From positions 4,314,501 to 4,378,500 of the forward strand of contig NZ_PJBB01000003.1 of NCBI RefSeq assembly GCF_002836595.1: 64,000 nucleotides of DNA. Reading direction: 5' to 3'. The translations under genes were made by a program, and so were the position numbers. This document shows, one piece after another, positions 50,395 through 59,280 of the stretch. This stretch comes from Tenacibaculum sp. Bg11-29. GTDB lineage: Bacteria; Bacteroidota; Bacteroidia; Flavobacteriales; Flavobacteriaceae. The notes beneath the pieces are model-generated. The model did not search any database and was not told where the DNA came from. It saw only the letters and a program-made list of their open reading frames with translations. Position 1 is the stretch's first letter, and each line of letters opens with the position of its first letter.

Positions 50395-50901
50395 ATGAAA
50401 AAAAATATATTATTATTATTTATGTCTTTAAGCCTTTTAGTAGGATGTAATGACAATTTTGATGCAGATGAAGCTGGTTTAAACCTAGAAGTTATTCCTG
50501 GTACCTATGTAGCTTTTAACCCAGATGGAGCAGTTAATACTTATAGTTTAGCTGCGTCTAATGGAGATGATTTAGATGTTAGTGTTGAAATACCTAATAA
50601 TGTAAATGCTCTTGATAACACTACAGTTACTTACACTTTTGGTGGAACTGCTGTATTTGGTGTTGATTATACTATTGCTGGAGCTACTACTGCTGGTGGT
50701 AGTGTTGTAATTATGCATAGTCAAGGTACTGATGCTAATGATAACCTTGCTGATAACGAAGATATAGTTGTTACAGTATTATCAGCTACTACAAGAGTAC
50801 TTGAGATAACACTTACGGGAGCTTCTAGCCCTGATGGTGAAATTAGAGTAGGTAGAACTGGTTCTGCACCATTAACAACAGCAACTATCAGTCTTAACTA
50901 A
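50395..50901 (+). CDS. Small Calx-beta-like lipoprotein of the second susCD unit
   Basis: This 168-residue protein has a lipobox LVGC (Cys18) and one predicted beta-sandwich rich in Asp, Gly, Thr (VTYTFGGTAVFGVDYT, LADNEDIVVTVLSATTR), which resembles a Calx-beta domain. It is 14 bases after the susD gene and before the terminator, so it is cotranscribed. It may be an extra surface-exposed binding protein of the uptake complex (a SusE/F-like role); this is inferred from position. Confidence 0.75.
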   Translation: MKKNILLLFMSLSLLVGCNDNFDADEAGLNLEVIPGTYVAFNPDGAVNTYSLAASNGDDLDVSVEIPNNVNALDNTTVTYTFGGTAVFGVDYTIAGATTAGGSVVIMHSQGTDANDNLADNEDIVVTVLSATTRVLEITLTGASSPDGEIRVGRTGSAPLTTATISLN

Positions 50902-50940
50902 TTAAAACTATCATCAAATAAACTTTTTATTTGATATTTA

Positions 50941-50972
50941 AAACCTGTAGATAAATTTCTACAGGTTTTTTT
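50941..50972 (+). terminator. Terminator of the second susCD unit
   Basis: Perfect 11-bp stem AAACCTGTAGA (50941-50951) with TCTACAGGTTT (50958-50968), followed by T-rich DNA; 40 bases after the lipoprotein stop. Confidence 0.85.
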
Positions 50973-51003
50973 ATTTTTAATTTTTTTATAAATATTAACT
51001 CTA

Positions 51004-51011
51004 TACATTTG
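51004..51011 (+). promoter_or_regulatory. -7 box of rlmB with almost no leader
   Basis: TACATTTG is a perfect TAnnTTTG box, ending only four bases before the ATG at 51016. The -33 region is T-rich without TTTG. Transcription would start at or within a few bases of the start codon. Confidence 0.5.
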
Positions 51012-51015
51012 CAAT

Positions 51016-51753
51016 ATGGAAGAAAACACTACTATTTTTGGTATTAGAGCTATAATTGAAGCTATTGAAAGTGACGCTTCACTTAATAAAGTATATTTAC
51101 AAAAAGGTCTTAGAGGAGATTTATTTTTTGAACTAGACAGGTTATTAAGGAAAAATAAAATATCAACAAGTGTTGTGCCTACTGAAAAATTAGATCGTTT
51201 ATCTAAACATAGTAATCATCAAGGTGCGGTAGCTAAAATTTCTCCAATTAATTTTCATGATTTGGAAACCTTAATTGAAACTACTTTAGAATCGGACAAA
51301 ACGCCTTTATTTTTACTTTTAGATCAAGTATCAGACGTAAGAAATTTTGGTGCTATCATTAGAACAGCAGAATGTACAGGTGTAGATGGTATAATTATTC
51401 AAAAAAGTGGTAGTGCTCCAGTAAATGCAGAAACAATAAAAACTTCTGCTGGTGCAGCTTTCAAAATGCCAATTTGCAAAGTAGATCATATTAAGGACGC
51501 AATGTTTCAATTACAGGCAGCTGGTGTTAAATTTGTAGCAGCTACAGAGAAAACTGAAGATAATGTATATGATGTAGATTTTAATCAACCTATTGCTATT
51601 ATAATGGGCTCTGAACATAAAGGAGTAAGTAACTCTGTCTTAAAAATGGCTGATTATAAAGCTAAACTTCCTTTATTGGGAGAAATTGAATCTTTAAATG
51701 TTTCGGTTGCTTGTGGAGTATTTCTGTATGAGACAATAAGACAAAGAAAATAA
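51016..51753 (+). CDS. rlmB: 23S rRNA (guanosine-2'-O-)-methyltransferase RlmB/TrmH family
   Basis: A 245-residue SPOUT methyltransferase that methylates ribose 2'-O using SAM. N-terminal SpoU substrate-binding domain (about 1-75, FGIRAIIEAIE) and C-terminal trefoil-knot domain with motif 1 QVSDVRNFGAIIRTAECTGVDG (partly), motif 2 IIMGSEHKGVSNSVLK and motif 3 LNVSVACGVFLYE. This matches RlmB, which modifies G2251 of 23S rRNA, although the close relatives TrmH/TsnR cannot be fully excluded. Confidence 0.9.
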   Translation: MEENTTIFGIRAIIEAIESDASLNKVYLQKGLRGDLFFELDRLLRKNKISTSVVPTEKLDRLSKHSNHQGAVAKISPINFHDLETLIETTLESDKTPLFLLLDQVSDVRNFGAIIRTAECTGVDGIIIQKSGSAPVNAETIKTSAGAAFKMPICKVDHIKDAMFQLQAAGVKFVAATEKTEDNVYDVDFNQPIAIIMGSEHKGVSNSVLKMADYKAKLPLLGEIESLNVSVACGVFLYETIRQRK

Positions 51754-51764
51754 TATCTAAAAAT

Positions 51765-51793
51765 AAAAAATCCTGCTTTATGCAGGATTTTTT
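51765..51793. terminator. Bidirectional terminator between rlmB and the rhomboid gene
   Basis: AAAAATCCTGC pairs with GCAGGATTTTT (TTTAT loop); A-run and T-run on either side, in the 38-base convergent gap. Confidence 0.88.
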
Positions 51794-52499
51794 ATTTCTC
51801 TTCTTTATAAAAATATTTATAATTTAATTCAGGTAATTCATCTTCTTCTAATATTACTGGTGGTACATAATTACCGTTCTCATCAAACATTTTATCAAAT
51901 TCTGTTTTTGAAAATTCATATTTTTCTTTTACAATTCCGCTTTTTCTATATAAAAAAGACAAAATAACACCTGTAATTAATCCCGATAAATGTCCCTCCC
52001 ACGACATTCCTTCCTTTATTGGTAGCACATACCAAATCATACTTCCATATAAAAATATTGTAATTAAAGAAACTGAAACTAATCTATAATGTTTTTTTAT
52101 TAAGCCACTAAAAAAAACAAAGCTAAAAAGCAAATATACAATTCCACTTGCACCAATGTGATAAGACTCTCTTGCTATAATCCATGTTAAAATACCTGTA
52201 AGTAAACCTCCGTATACCAAAACTTTAACTGCTACCTTTTTATAAAAATAAAAAAGGCAAGTAGACAGCACAAATAAAGGAATAGAATTATTAAATAAAT
52301 GATTAGTATCACCATGTATAAACGGCGAACTAAAAACCCCTAATATCCCGTTTATTTCCCTTGGGAAAATCCCAAACTTATTGAAATTAAATCCAAATTT
52401 AATTTCAATCCAATAGATAAACCATATTAGAAAAACAGCAGTGAATGGAAATAGAAAAATACTGTTCGAAAATTTTAATTGATTATTTGTTTTCATCAT
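51792..52499 (-). CDS. Rhomboid-family intramembrane serine protease
   Basis: It should cleave transmembrane substrates in the inner membrane. About six hydrophobic segments; the catalytic Ser is in GASGIVYLL and the catalytic His in GHLSGLITG. HGDTNHLFNNSIPLF has the conserved HxxxN of helix 2. I take the start MMKTNNQLK (52499), because a start at 52550 would leave only 22 bases to the divergent rarA gene and its promoter, and would add 17 residues (MTDVPKILFGFIFVILR) that are unusual for the family. The C-terminal acidic tail is cytosolic. Confidence 0.85.
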   Translation of the reverse strand: MMKTNNQLKFSNSIFLFPFTAVFLIWFIYWIEIKFGFNFNKFGIFPREINGILGVFSSPFIHGDTNHLFNNSIPLFVLSTCLFYFYKKVAVKVLVYGGLLTGILTWIIARESYHIGASGIVYLLFSFVFFSGLIKKHYRLVSVSLITIFLYGSMIWYVLPIKEGMSWEGHLSGLITGVILSFLYRKSGIVKEKYEFSKTEFDKMFDENGNYVPPVILEEDELPELNYKYFYKEEK

Positions 52500-52572
52500 T
52501 CTTAAAATAACAAAAATAAATCCAAACAATATTTTCGGAACATCTGTCATAAATCTTTTCTATTTTTACGGC

Positions 52573-53844
52573 ATGAATCAACCTTTGGCAGAAAGAATAC
52601 GTCCACTACATTTATCAGACTATATTAGTCAACAACACTTAGTAGGTGAAAACGGAATTTTAACAAATCACATAAAACAAGGAATAATCCCTTCTTTAAT
52701 ACTTTGGGGACCTCCAGGAATCGGAAAAACTACTTTAGCTAATATTATTGCGAATGAATCTGGTCGTCCATTTTATACTTTAAGTGCGATAAGTTCTGGC
52801 GTAAAAGATGTACGAGAAGTAATTGAGAAAGCCAAGAAAGGTGGAGGATTGTTCACTCAAAAAAATCCAATTCTATTTATTGATGAGATTCATCGTTTTA
52901 GTAAATCACAACAAGACTCTTTATTAGGTGCTGTAGAAAAAGGTTGGGTAACTTTAATTGGTGCTACTACAGAAAACCCTAGTTTTGAAGTTATACCTGC
53001 CCTACTCTCTCGTTGTCAAGTATATATTTTAAATTCCTTTGATAAAGATGATTTAATAGCATTGCTGCATAGAGCAATGAAAAAAGACGAATTTATTTCT
53101 AAGAAGGAAATTAAATTAAAAGAAACTGATGCTTTATTACAAGTATCTGGTGGTGATGCTCGTAAATTATTAAACATTTTTGAACTTTTAGTAGCTGCTG
53201 ATAATAAAATTGAAATTACAAATAAGCTTGTACTATCAAAAATTCAGAATAATACAGTTCGTTATGATAAAACTGGTGAACAACACTATGATATTGTATC
53301 AGCTTTTATAAAATCGATTAGAGGTAGTGACCCCAACGCCGCAGTATATTGGTTAGCAAGAATGATTGAAGGAGGTGAAGATGTTAAATTTATTGCCAGA
53401 AGAATGCTTATTGCCGCTTCTGAAGATATAGGTAATGCAAACCCTACTGCGCTTATAATGGCTAATACTACATTTCAATCAGTTGCTGTAATAGGAAATC
53501 CTGAATCTAGAATTATATTAAGTCAATGTGCTATTTATTTAGCAAATTCAGCAAAAAGTAATGCTTCATATATGGCTATTGGTGAAGCTCAAAACTTAGT
53601 AAGAACAACCGGTGATTTATCAATACCATTGCACTTAAGGAATGCTCCTACAAAATTAATGAAAGATTTAGATTATGGTAAAGAGTACCAGTATTCTCAT
53701 AATTACAAAGGTAATTTTGTTAATCAAGAATTTTTACCTAATGAAATCAAAAACACTAAATTATACGAGCCTGGTAATAATGCTCGTGAAAATCAGTTTA
53801 GAGATTTATTAAAACAGCGTTGGAAGGATAAATATAATTACTAA
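52573..53844 (+). CDS. rarA: Replication-associated recombination protein A (RarA/MgsA)
   Basis: A 423-residue AAA+ ATPase of the clamp-loader branch that works at stalled replication forks. Walker [10 protein letters not shown] (46-54), Walker [10 protein letters not shown], sensor region [11 protein letters not shown] and the C-terminal RarA-specific helical domain ([20 protein letters not shown]). Length is typical. It ends at a bidirectional terminator. Confidence 0.96.
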   Translation: MNQPLAERIRPLHLSDYISQQHLVGENGILTNHIKQGIIPSLILWGPPGIGKTTLANIIANESGRPFYTLSAISSGVKDVREVIEKAKKGGGLFTQKNPILFIDEIHRFSKSQQDSLLGAVEKGWVTLIGATTENPSFEVIPALLSRCQVYILNSFDKDDLIALLHRAMKKDEFISKKEIKLKETDALLQVSGGDARKLLNIFELLVAADNKIEITNKLVLSKIQNNTVRYDKTGEQHYDIVSAFIKSIRGSDPNAAVYWLARMIEGGEDVKFIARRMLIAASEDIGNANPTALIMANTTFQSVAVIGNPESRIILSQCAIYLANSAKSNASYMAIGEAQNLVRTTGDLSIPLHLRNAPTKLMKDLDYGKEYQYSHNYKGNFVNQEFLPNEIKNTKLYEPGNNARENQFRDLLKQRWKDKYNY

Positions 53845-53871
53845 AAAAAGAGGGCAATAAACCCTCTTTTT
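53845..53871. terminator. Bidirectional terminator after rarA
   Basis: Perfect 10-bp stem AAAAAGAGGG with CCCTCTTTTT around a 7-base loop, between convergent rarA and the secreted-protein gene. Confidence 0.88.
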
Positions 53872-53883
53872 AAAATATACACT

Positions 53884-54630
53884 TTAAAATTTAATTTGAT
53901 AATTCTCAATGAATTTAAGACCTTTTGAATAAAATTCTACAACCCATATATTATTATCTTTATATAAAATTCCCTTTTTATTTTTTAAAATAAAAACATC
54001 TTCAACACTCGTTTTTAATATTTGATAAACTACTTCAGGTTTTGTATTTATTAATTGAAATCCGTTTACAGTTGGCTGTGCATATAAACTAATTACATTT
54101 GCGTATTTTATATTCTTAGTTGTCCTTTTACGATCACTAATAACCTTTAATTTTGAGGGTTTATTTATCTTTTTAACCTCTTTTTGAATAGAAATACTCG
54201 CAACAGGTTCATACTTATATTTTATTTTTTTTATAGATTCAAATGAGTTTCGGATTGCTTCATGATATGCCTTTTTATAATCTTTTTCTTTACTAATTCC
54301 TTCTTTAGATGAATATATTATTTTACCAGAACAATCACGTAACTCAACAATTGTTTTTGTTGTAAATAAACTTGAATTATTCTTAACCGTTCCAAATAAA
54401 GCTAAACATTTATTATTTACTAAATCTTCAGGTAAATTTTCATCAGCTAAAAAAACAACAAATCCATATTTATTAAATAAAAACTTGGTTAGTGAACTTG
54501 TTTGATATTTATCCTTTTCTTTAACAAAATCAAATTTATTAGGTACAATAACATATTTATATTTATTGACCTGTTTTTGTGAAAATATTGATGTTGTTAT
54601 CATCAATAAAATAAAAAATATTTTCTTCAT
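53884..54630 (-). CDS. Hypothetical secreted protein
   Basis: Not recognised. This 248-residue protein has an N-terminal signal peptide (MKKIFFILLMITTSIFSQ, cleavage near residue 18), then a soluble Lys-rich domain. The early NKYKYVIVPNKFDFVKEKDKYQTSSLTKFLF segment (about 22-52) resembles a motif found in some periplasmic Bacteroidota proteins with a conserved KYKYVIVP-KF start, of unknown role. It is 1 base after the DUF5723-like gene and is thus cotranscribed. Confidence 0.7.
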   Translation of the reverse strand: MKKIFFILLMITTSIFSQKQVNKYKYVIVPNKFDFVKEKDKYQTSSLTKFLFNKYGFVVFLADENLPEDLVNNKCLALFGTVKNNSSLFTTKTIVELRDCSGKIIYSSKEGISKEKDYKKAYHEAIRNSFESIKKIKYKYEPVASISIQKEVKKINKPSKLKVISDRKRTTKNIKYANVISLYAQPTVNGFQLINTKPEVVYQILKTSVEDVFILKNKKGILYKDNNIWVVEFYSKGLKFIENYQIKF

Positions 54631-54631
54631 T

Positions 54632-56011
54632 TTAATTATATATTAAATTTATTCCAAATTGAAAAGATACACTGTTTGATTTAGCAATATCATTTATTTT
54701 AAGTAAATTATCTAACATGCCATAAACATTCACTTTCCCTATTTTTGTTGATAATCCCATTCCAATATTAGCATATGAAAAATCATCGATGGTATACGTA
54801 ACCTTAGTATTAATTTTACCTGACAGTTTCCTTTCATAAAAACTAGTTAAAGCGATTTTAGGCCCCGTTGGTCTGAAAACAGAAAACAACTGTACTCCTA
54901 CTGCATTATTATAAAATTTTTGATAACTCATATCACTACAACTCTCTTCATTCCTACTCTTTCCCCAACTATATTTATATGAACTATTAAATTTTATAGG
55001 CCGCATAACACTGTATGATTTTCTATTTTTAGTAGATGGTACCTTATTTTTAAAATCATTATTTAAATTTTGCCAATAATCATTAGTTGCTCCATCATAT
55101 TGAAAATCTATTCCAGAGAAAGTGTAATCTCCTTTTATTTCTGAATTTAAAACATCTTTAGAGTAATTTATAAAACCAATATCTAATAAACTAGCTGTAA
55201 TTTCAGTTTGACTATCTAATTTATATGTAAAACCAATATCAAAACCCAAACCTAAGTTACCTCCTAATAATGACCTACCAATTAAATCGCTTCTATCTAC
55301 AGTTTTGTCATTTTCATCATAAAACCCAGAACTTTGTATAACTGCATTAATATTATTTAGGTGGTGAGCATATTCATTATTCTTATTTAAGGCAGTTTTA
55401 AAAGAACCTGTATTTTCTGTAGATGTCGCGTTAACGATTCCTGAATAAATTTTTATTCTAGCCCCTGTTGTAAATTTTTTATTTATTTTTCTAGATACTC
55501 CTGCATGTAAAACACTAATAGCCTCAGTTTTAAAACTTATTTCAGATAACAAAAAATCCTTATTTAAATGAGCATTATTACCATCTCTTAGTAAGATTAA
55601 AACATCTTTTGGCATACTCATAAAAGCATCTAATTCGGTGTAAAAACCAAAACTTAGATAATCCCTTTTGTTTAACTCATATCCTGCGTTTAATATTTCA
55701 ATTTGAGAGTGAACCTGTATATAATCATCTGCACTAACCTTATCTATTAGATTAAAAAGTTTTGTTGTAAAATCAATATTATTATCTCTAAATAAATCTG
55801 CTACTGTTAACCCTGTTGCACCCGTTTGAAAAGAAACTCCTGATAAAACAGGAATTCCAATATGAAATTTTTGATTCATATTTACACCTGGGTTTAATAA
55901 CAATGTTTGAGGTATTTTATCAAACCCATATAGAATTTGTTTGTTTTGAGAAAAACAAATTTTAGATAGAAAAAACCCTGTAATAAATAAAATTGTAATG
56001 TATTTTTTCAT
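54632..56011 (-). CDS. DUF5723-like outer-membrane beta-barrel protein
   Basis: A 459-residue protein with a signal peptide (MKKYITILFITGFFLSKICFSQ). The mature part has alternating beta-strands, the LLLNPGVNMNQKFHIGIPVLSG start and the MKYGFD-IPQT motif (here YGFDKIPQT) seen in DUF5723/PorP-like Bacteroidota proteins, so it is probably an outer-membrane barrel. The last strand ends in QFGINLIYN. It overlaps the upstream lipoprotein gene by one base and lies 1 base before the secreted-protein gene. The function is unknown. Confidence 0.75.
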   Translation of the reverse strand: MKKYITILFITGFFLSKICFSQNKQILYGFDKIPQTLLLNPGVNMNQKFHIGIPVLSGVSFQTGATGLTVADLFRDNNIDFTTKLFNLIDKVSADDYIQVHSQIEILNAGYELNKRDYLSFGFYTELDAFMSMPKDVLILLRDGNNAHLNKDFLLSEISFKTEAISVLHAGVSRKINKKFTTGARIKIYSGIVNATSTENTGSFKTALNKNNEYAHHLNNINAVIQSSGFYDENDKTVDRSDLIGRSLLGGNLGLGFDIGFTYKLDSQTEITASLLDIGFINYSKDVLNSEIKGDYTFSGIDFQYDGATNDYWQNLNNDFKNKVPSTKNRKSYSVMRPIKFNSSYKYSWGKSRNEESCSDMSYQKFYNNAVGVQLFSVFRPTGPKIALTSFYERKLSGKINTKVTYTIDDFSYANIGMGLSTKIGKVNVYGMLDNLLKINDIAKSNSVSFQFGINLIYN

Positions 56012-56556
56012 TAATTAATTTTAAAATAAAAAACTCCTGAAGAATTAATTTTAAATGTTTTATTATCATTTACATTGATTATTGTCCCATCTAAACTTGG
56101 TAATAACTGTATTGTTGAATTCAATTCTTTCGAATTTAATATAAGTGGCGAATTTGCTATAATTATTTCATGTGAAAACTTATAATTAACTATGTCATCA
56201 GGTATCGTTATTAACGGAAATTGATAAGTAACAGTGCTATTATCATCGTAAAAAGTTAATAACAATGTAAAATTCCTATTAAATGGATTTGTAATATCAA
56301 AATGAACAACCATTCTTTCTACTTTTTCAAATACTGAGTTAGAAAAAATATCAAATCTTGATACATCAACAAACTCGGTATTCTCAACACCTATAGCATT
56401 AACAATAGACGTTTGTTTAATATCTATATTTACTAATGCAGCTACCATAGTTGGTGTTAATTCTATATTTTCAGCTTGCTTAAAATCAAGATCTTTCACA
56501 CAAGAGCTATATAAAAAAACACTTAAAATTAATATAAAAACATGTTTATTAGCCAT
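56011..56556 (-). CDS. Hypothetical lipoprotein
   Basis: Not recognised. This 181-residue protein has a lipobox YSSC (Cys19) and a predicted beta-sandwich body. It shares a one-base stop/start overlap with the barrel gene, so the two may act together on the cell surface. It starts 21 bases after yjjG. Confidence 0.72.
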   Translation of the reverse strand: MANKHVFILILSVFLYSSCVKDLDFKQAENIELTPTMVAALVNIDIKQTSIVNAIGVENTEFVDVSRFDIFSNSVFEKVERMVVHFDITNPFNRNFTLLLTFYDDNSTVTYQFPLITIPDDIVNYKFSHEIIIANSPLILNSKELNSTIQLLPSLDGTIINVNDNKTFKINSSGVFYFKIN

Positions 56557-56577
56557 AAATACCCGGACGTTTAAATT

Positions 56578-57255
56578 TTACAAAAATTGCTTTAACTCTA
56601 TTAGTGATTGAATACTTAATACACCTGATTGGGGTTTTACTTCATTTGAAAAATGAATTGCTAGCATGTTAGCGTTTAATGCCCCCATTACATCTGCTTC
56701 ATAACTATCTCCTATCATTATAGAATTTTGTGGCATTGCTTTTGCCTTCATTAAAGCAAATTCAAAGACTTTATAGTTTGGTTTTTTAACCCCTATAGAT
56801 TCTGATGTAATTATTTCTTTAAAATATGCATCTATTCCTGAATTTTCAATTTTCAATTTTTGAACTTCTTCAAAACCATTTGTAATAATATGCAATTTAT
56901 ATTTTTTATTTAAATACTCCAAAACCTCAATAGTTCCTTTAAATAAATGATTATAGTTTGGTAAATACTTAATATAATCTTCAGAAATTGTAATAATTAA
57001 ATTATCTGATACATTATAATTTAAAGTTACAAAAACTTCTTTTAATCTGTTAAATCTTAAATCTGATTTAGAAATTTTATCTTCTCGATATAACCTCCAA
57101 TATTTAAGATTTATAGGCACATAAACTTCTAGAAACTTATTTAGTTCTAATTCAATTTTTTGTTCTTCGAAAATTTGTTGAAAAGTTAATTTCGAATTTT
57201 TATCAAAATCCCAAAGGGTGTGGTCTAAATCAAAAAACACGTGCTTTATATTCAT
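56578..57255 (-). CDS. yjjG: YjjG-family noncanonical pyrimidine nucleotidase (HAD superfamily)
   Basis: A 225-residue HAD phosphatase with motif I FFDLDHTLW (D9, D11), the helical cap, motif II TNGF and motif IV MIGDSYEADVMGA. The start (VFFDLDHTLWDFDKNS) is typical of YjjG, which removes phosphate from noncanonical pyrimidine nucleotides and protects DNA from mutagens. It lies in a minus-strand run with the deacetylase-like gene upstream and the secreted genes downstream, though function does not link them. Confidence 0.85.
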   Translation of the reverse strand: MNIKHVFFDLDHTLWDFDKNSKLTFQQIFEEQKIELELNKFLEVYVPINLKYWRLYREDKISKSDLRFNRLKEVFVTLNYNVSDNLIITISEDYIKYLPNYNHLFKGTIEVLEYLNKKYKLHIITNGFEEVQKLKIENSGIDAYFKEIITSESIGVKKPNYKVFEFALMKAKAMPQNSIMIGDSYEADVMGALNANMLAIHFSNEVKPQSGVLSIQSLIELKQFL

Positions 57256-57282
57256 TCTCTTATACTTTTATTAGATGAAAAA

Positions 57283-58587
57283 TTAATTTCTTACTATTTT
57301 TAACATAGAACTATACACTCGACTCCATCCCTTCCATCGCTGATAATTACTTAAACTTTCGTTGTGAAAAACAGTTATAAAAACTCCATTTACAGCTTTA
57401 ACTTCATTTCTTAAATCCCTAATTTTACCTAAAGATTGCTTAGGTGTTAGCTTCATATAATCGTTTAAAGTAGTATCAACTAATGCAAATGGAAATATCT
57501 TTAAAGGTGTCTGAATTTCAAAGTCTAAATCATAAAAATAAAAGGGAGAGCAAGTACTTGCTCTAAAACCCGCATGACTAACATACCCCATAGAATAATC
57601 TTCTTCTATTTCTAAATCAATTAAATTTTGATATGTTTCAGGTAATGAAAACCTTAAATAGTGTTGTCTAGAGCGTCTTATTGGCATATTAATAATATTC
57701 TCTAAACGCTCTTTTTCCTTTTTTAATAATAAGTTGTTATGCATTGTATAATATGACGGATGTAAACCAACTCGAGCATAATCAACCATGTCTTTTATTA
57801 GTAATCTAAACTTACTTTTAGAAGCAGACACATTCGTATCAAAAGTAGTATAATCACCTATCAAAAAGAAAAAAATAGTTCTAACCTCATATATTTTTTT
57901 TAATTCAATAATCGATTTAAAAGTATTAAATGGGTCTTTCTTTATATTAAATAGCACTGCAAACCGATCCCAAACCGTTACTATTTTTAGGTGTATTATA
58001 TCTTTAAAAAAACCACCAATAGTTCGCACAAAACTTTTGTATTTATATGCAAAAGCATTGTCTACATCAATTGTAGAAATGTATTGATATTTTCTTGTAG
58101 AATGCTCATAAGTAGGAAATTTAAGTTTTAAAATTTCTAAAAATTTATATGCCCAAATATCAACTACTGGCTTTTCTAAAAAACCATATTTAAAAGCAAT
58201 ACTTTCTGTTGCCGAAAACCGTTCATGACTATCTTTTGTTCGCGGTAAATATTCTTCATATCTAGAAATTAAATAAAAACTAGCTGCAAAAATATCAAAA
58301 GGAATTTCTGACTGCTCTTCTGTTTCAAAAAAACAAGGAACATCACCCCATTTTTTTATATCAATCTCAAAATCCTTAACTCCTTGCTGAAACAATAATT
58401 CGTTACTTTTAACAAAAAATTCTTTTCCTAAGGCAACATTCGTATATGAAAACTTAGGACCATTGTAAGCAACAAAATCTTCAACTTTTCCTGTGAATTT
58501 AGTCTGAATTTGTAATATTCGTGTAAATATATGTTTAAAAACATAACGAACACGAGGTGTAACTTTATGTGTGTAAATAAGTATCAT
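57283..58587 (-). CDS. Polysaccharide deacetylase family protein (DUF7033-like)
   Basis: A 434-residue protein with an N-terminal domain of the DUF7033 type (about 1-150) and a NodB-like deacetylase barrel. Catalytic metal motif 1 is STIDVDNAF (Asp-Val-Asp) and motif 2 is VGLHPSYYTMHN, whose H-x6-H spacing is a variant of HxxxH. No signal peptide is seen, so it is cytosolic or part of a cytoplasmic pathway. The substrate is unknown. Its C-terminal NESLSNYQRWKGW is typical of this Bacteroidota group. It heads a five-gene minus-strand run (57283, 56578, 56011, 54632, 53884). Confidence 0.8.
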   Translation of the reverse strand: MILIYTHKVTPRVRYVFKHIFTRILQIQTKFTGKVEDFVAYNGPKFSYTNVALGKEFFVKSNELLFQQGVKDFEIDIKKWGDVPCFFETEEQSEIPFDIFAASFYLISRYEEYLPRTKDSHERFSATESIAFKYGFLEKPVVDIWAYKFLEILKLKFPTYEHSTRKYQYISTIDVDNAFAYKYKSFVRTIGGFFKDIIHLKIVTVWDRFAVLFNIKKDPFNTFKSIIELKKIYEVRTIFFFLIGDYTTFDTNVSASKSKFRLLIKDMVDYARVGLHPSYYTMHNNLLLKKEKERLENIINMPIRRSRQHYLRFSLPETYQNLIDLEIEEDYSMGYVSHAGFRASTCSPFYFYDLDFEIQTPLKIFPFALVDTTLNDYMKLTPKQSLGKIRDLRNEVKAVNGVFITVFHNESLSNYQRWKGWSRVYSSMLKIVRN

Positions 58588-59280
58588 CTGTAATTATAAA
58601 AAGTATTAGAACTTATATAAAGTTTCTTAATCTGTAAAGGCTAAAATACGCTTTTTAACTAACACGTAAATAGATCATAACTATTCATTTTTCTCTTGTC
58701 ATAAGAAATAAATTCATCTAATTAAAAACGTTTCATAATAACTGATAACTATATTTTTTCTTGAACTTATTTTATCACTTATAGAAATCTCCATCTATAA
58801 TATCCCTTTATTGTTATGACAATATAAAACTAATAACTCTACAATCTACTTACAGAACTTCTGGATTTATTCTCTTTCTAAAACAGGAAAAAACGCTATA
58901 AATTAAAAACTTAAAATTTACATATAAATTATTATTAAGAGGATTATCCACTACTTTACACACTTTAGCAAACTACCCTTTTAAAGGCTAATTATAGCCT
59001 CTATAATTTTAATAAACACGATATAAAACTCTTTAATTAGCAAAATTACCTTTTTTTTTAAGTGAAAATTAAACACTTTTAGTAATTATTTTTTTCTCTT
59101 AAAAAAAACACAACAAAACCTTTAAAACAAACGTTAAACACTCATTTTCAGAAAGATAAAAAAAACACAAAAATTAAACATTTATTAATGATTTTGTTAA
59201 ATTTCAAACGTTTATGTAGTTTTTTAACTCTAGATTTGTCGAACAAATAATAAATAATTCAACCCTTCAAAAAACAAACA
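58588..59280. other. Long A/T-rich divergent intergenic region
   Basis: Nearly 700 bases between the deacetylase-like gene and the astacin gene, with no reading frame of note. It is about 75-80% A/T by eye, with poly-A/T tracts. A TAGATTTG box at 59231-59238, 43 bases before the astacin start, fits a -7 element. I see no other structure. Confidence 0.5.
59231..59238 (+). promoter_or_regulatory. Candidate -7 box of the astacin gene
   Basis: TAGATTTG matches TAnnTTTG, without a clear TTTG 19-21 bases upstream. A 40-base leader would follow. Confidence 0.5.
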
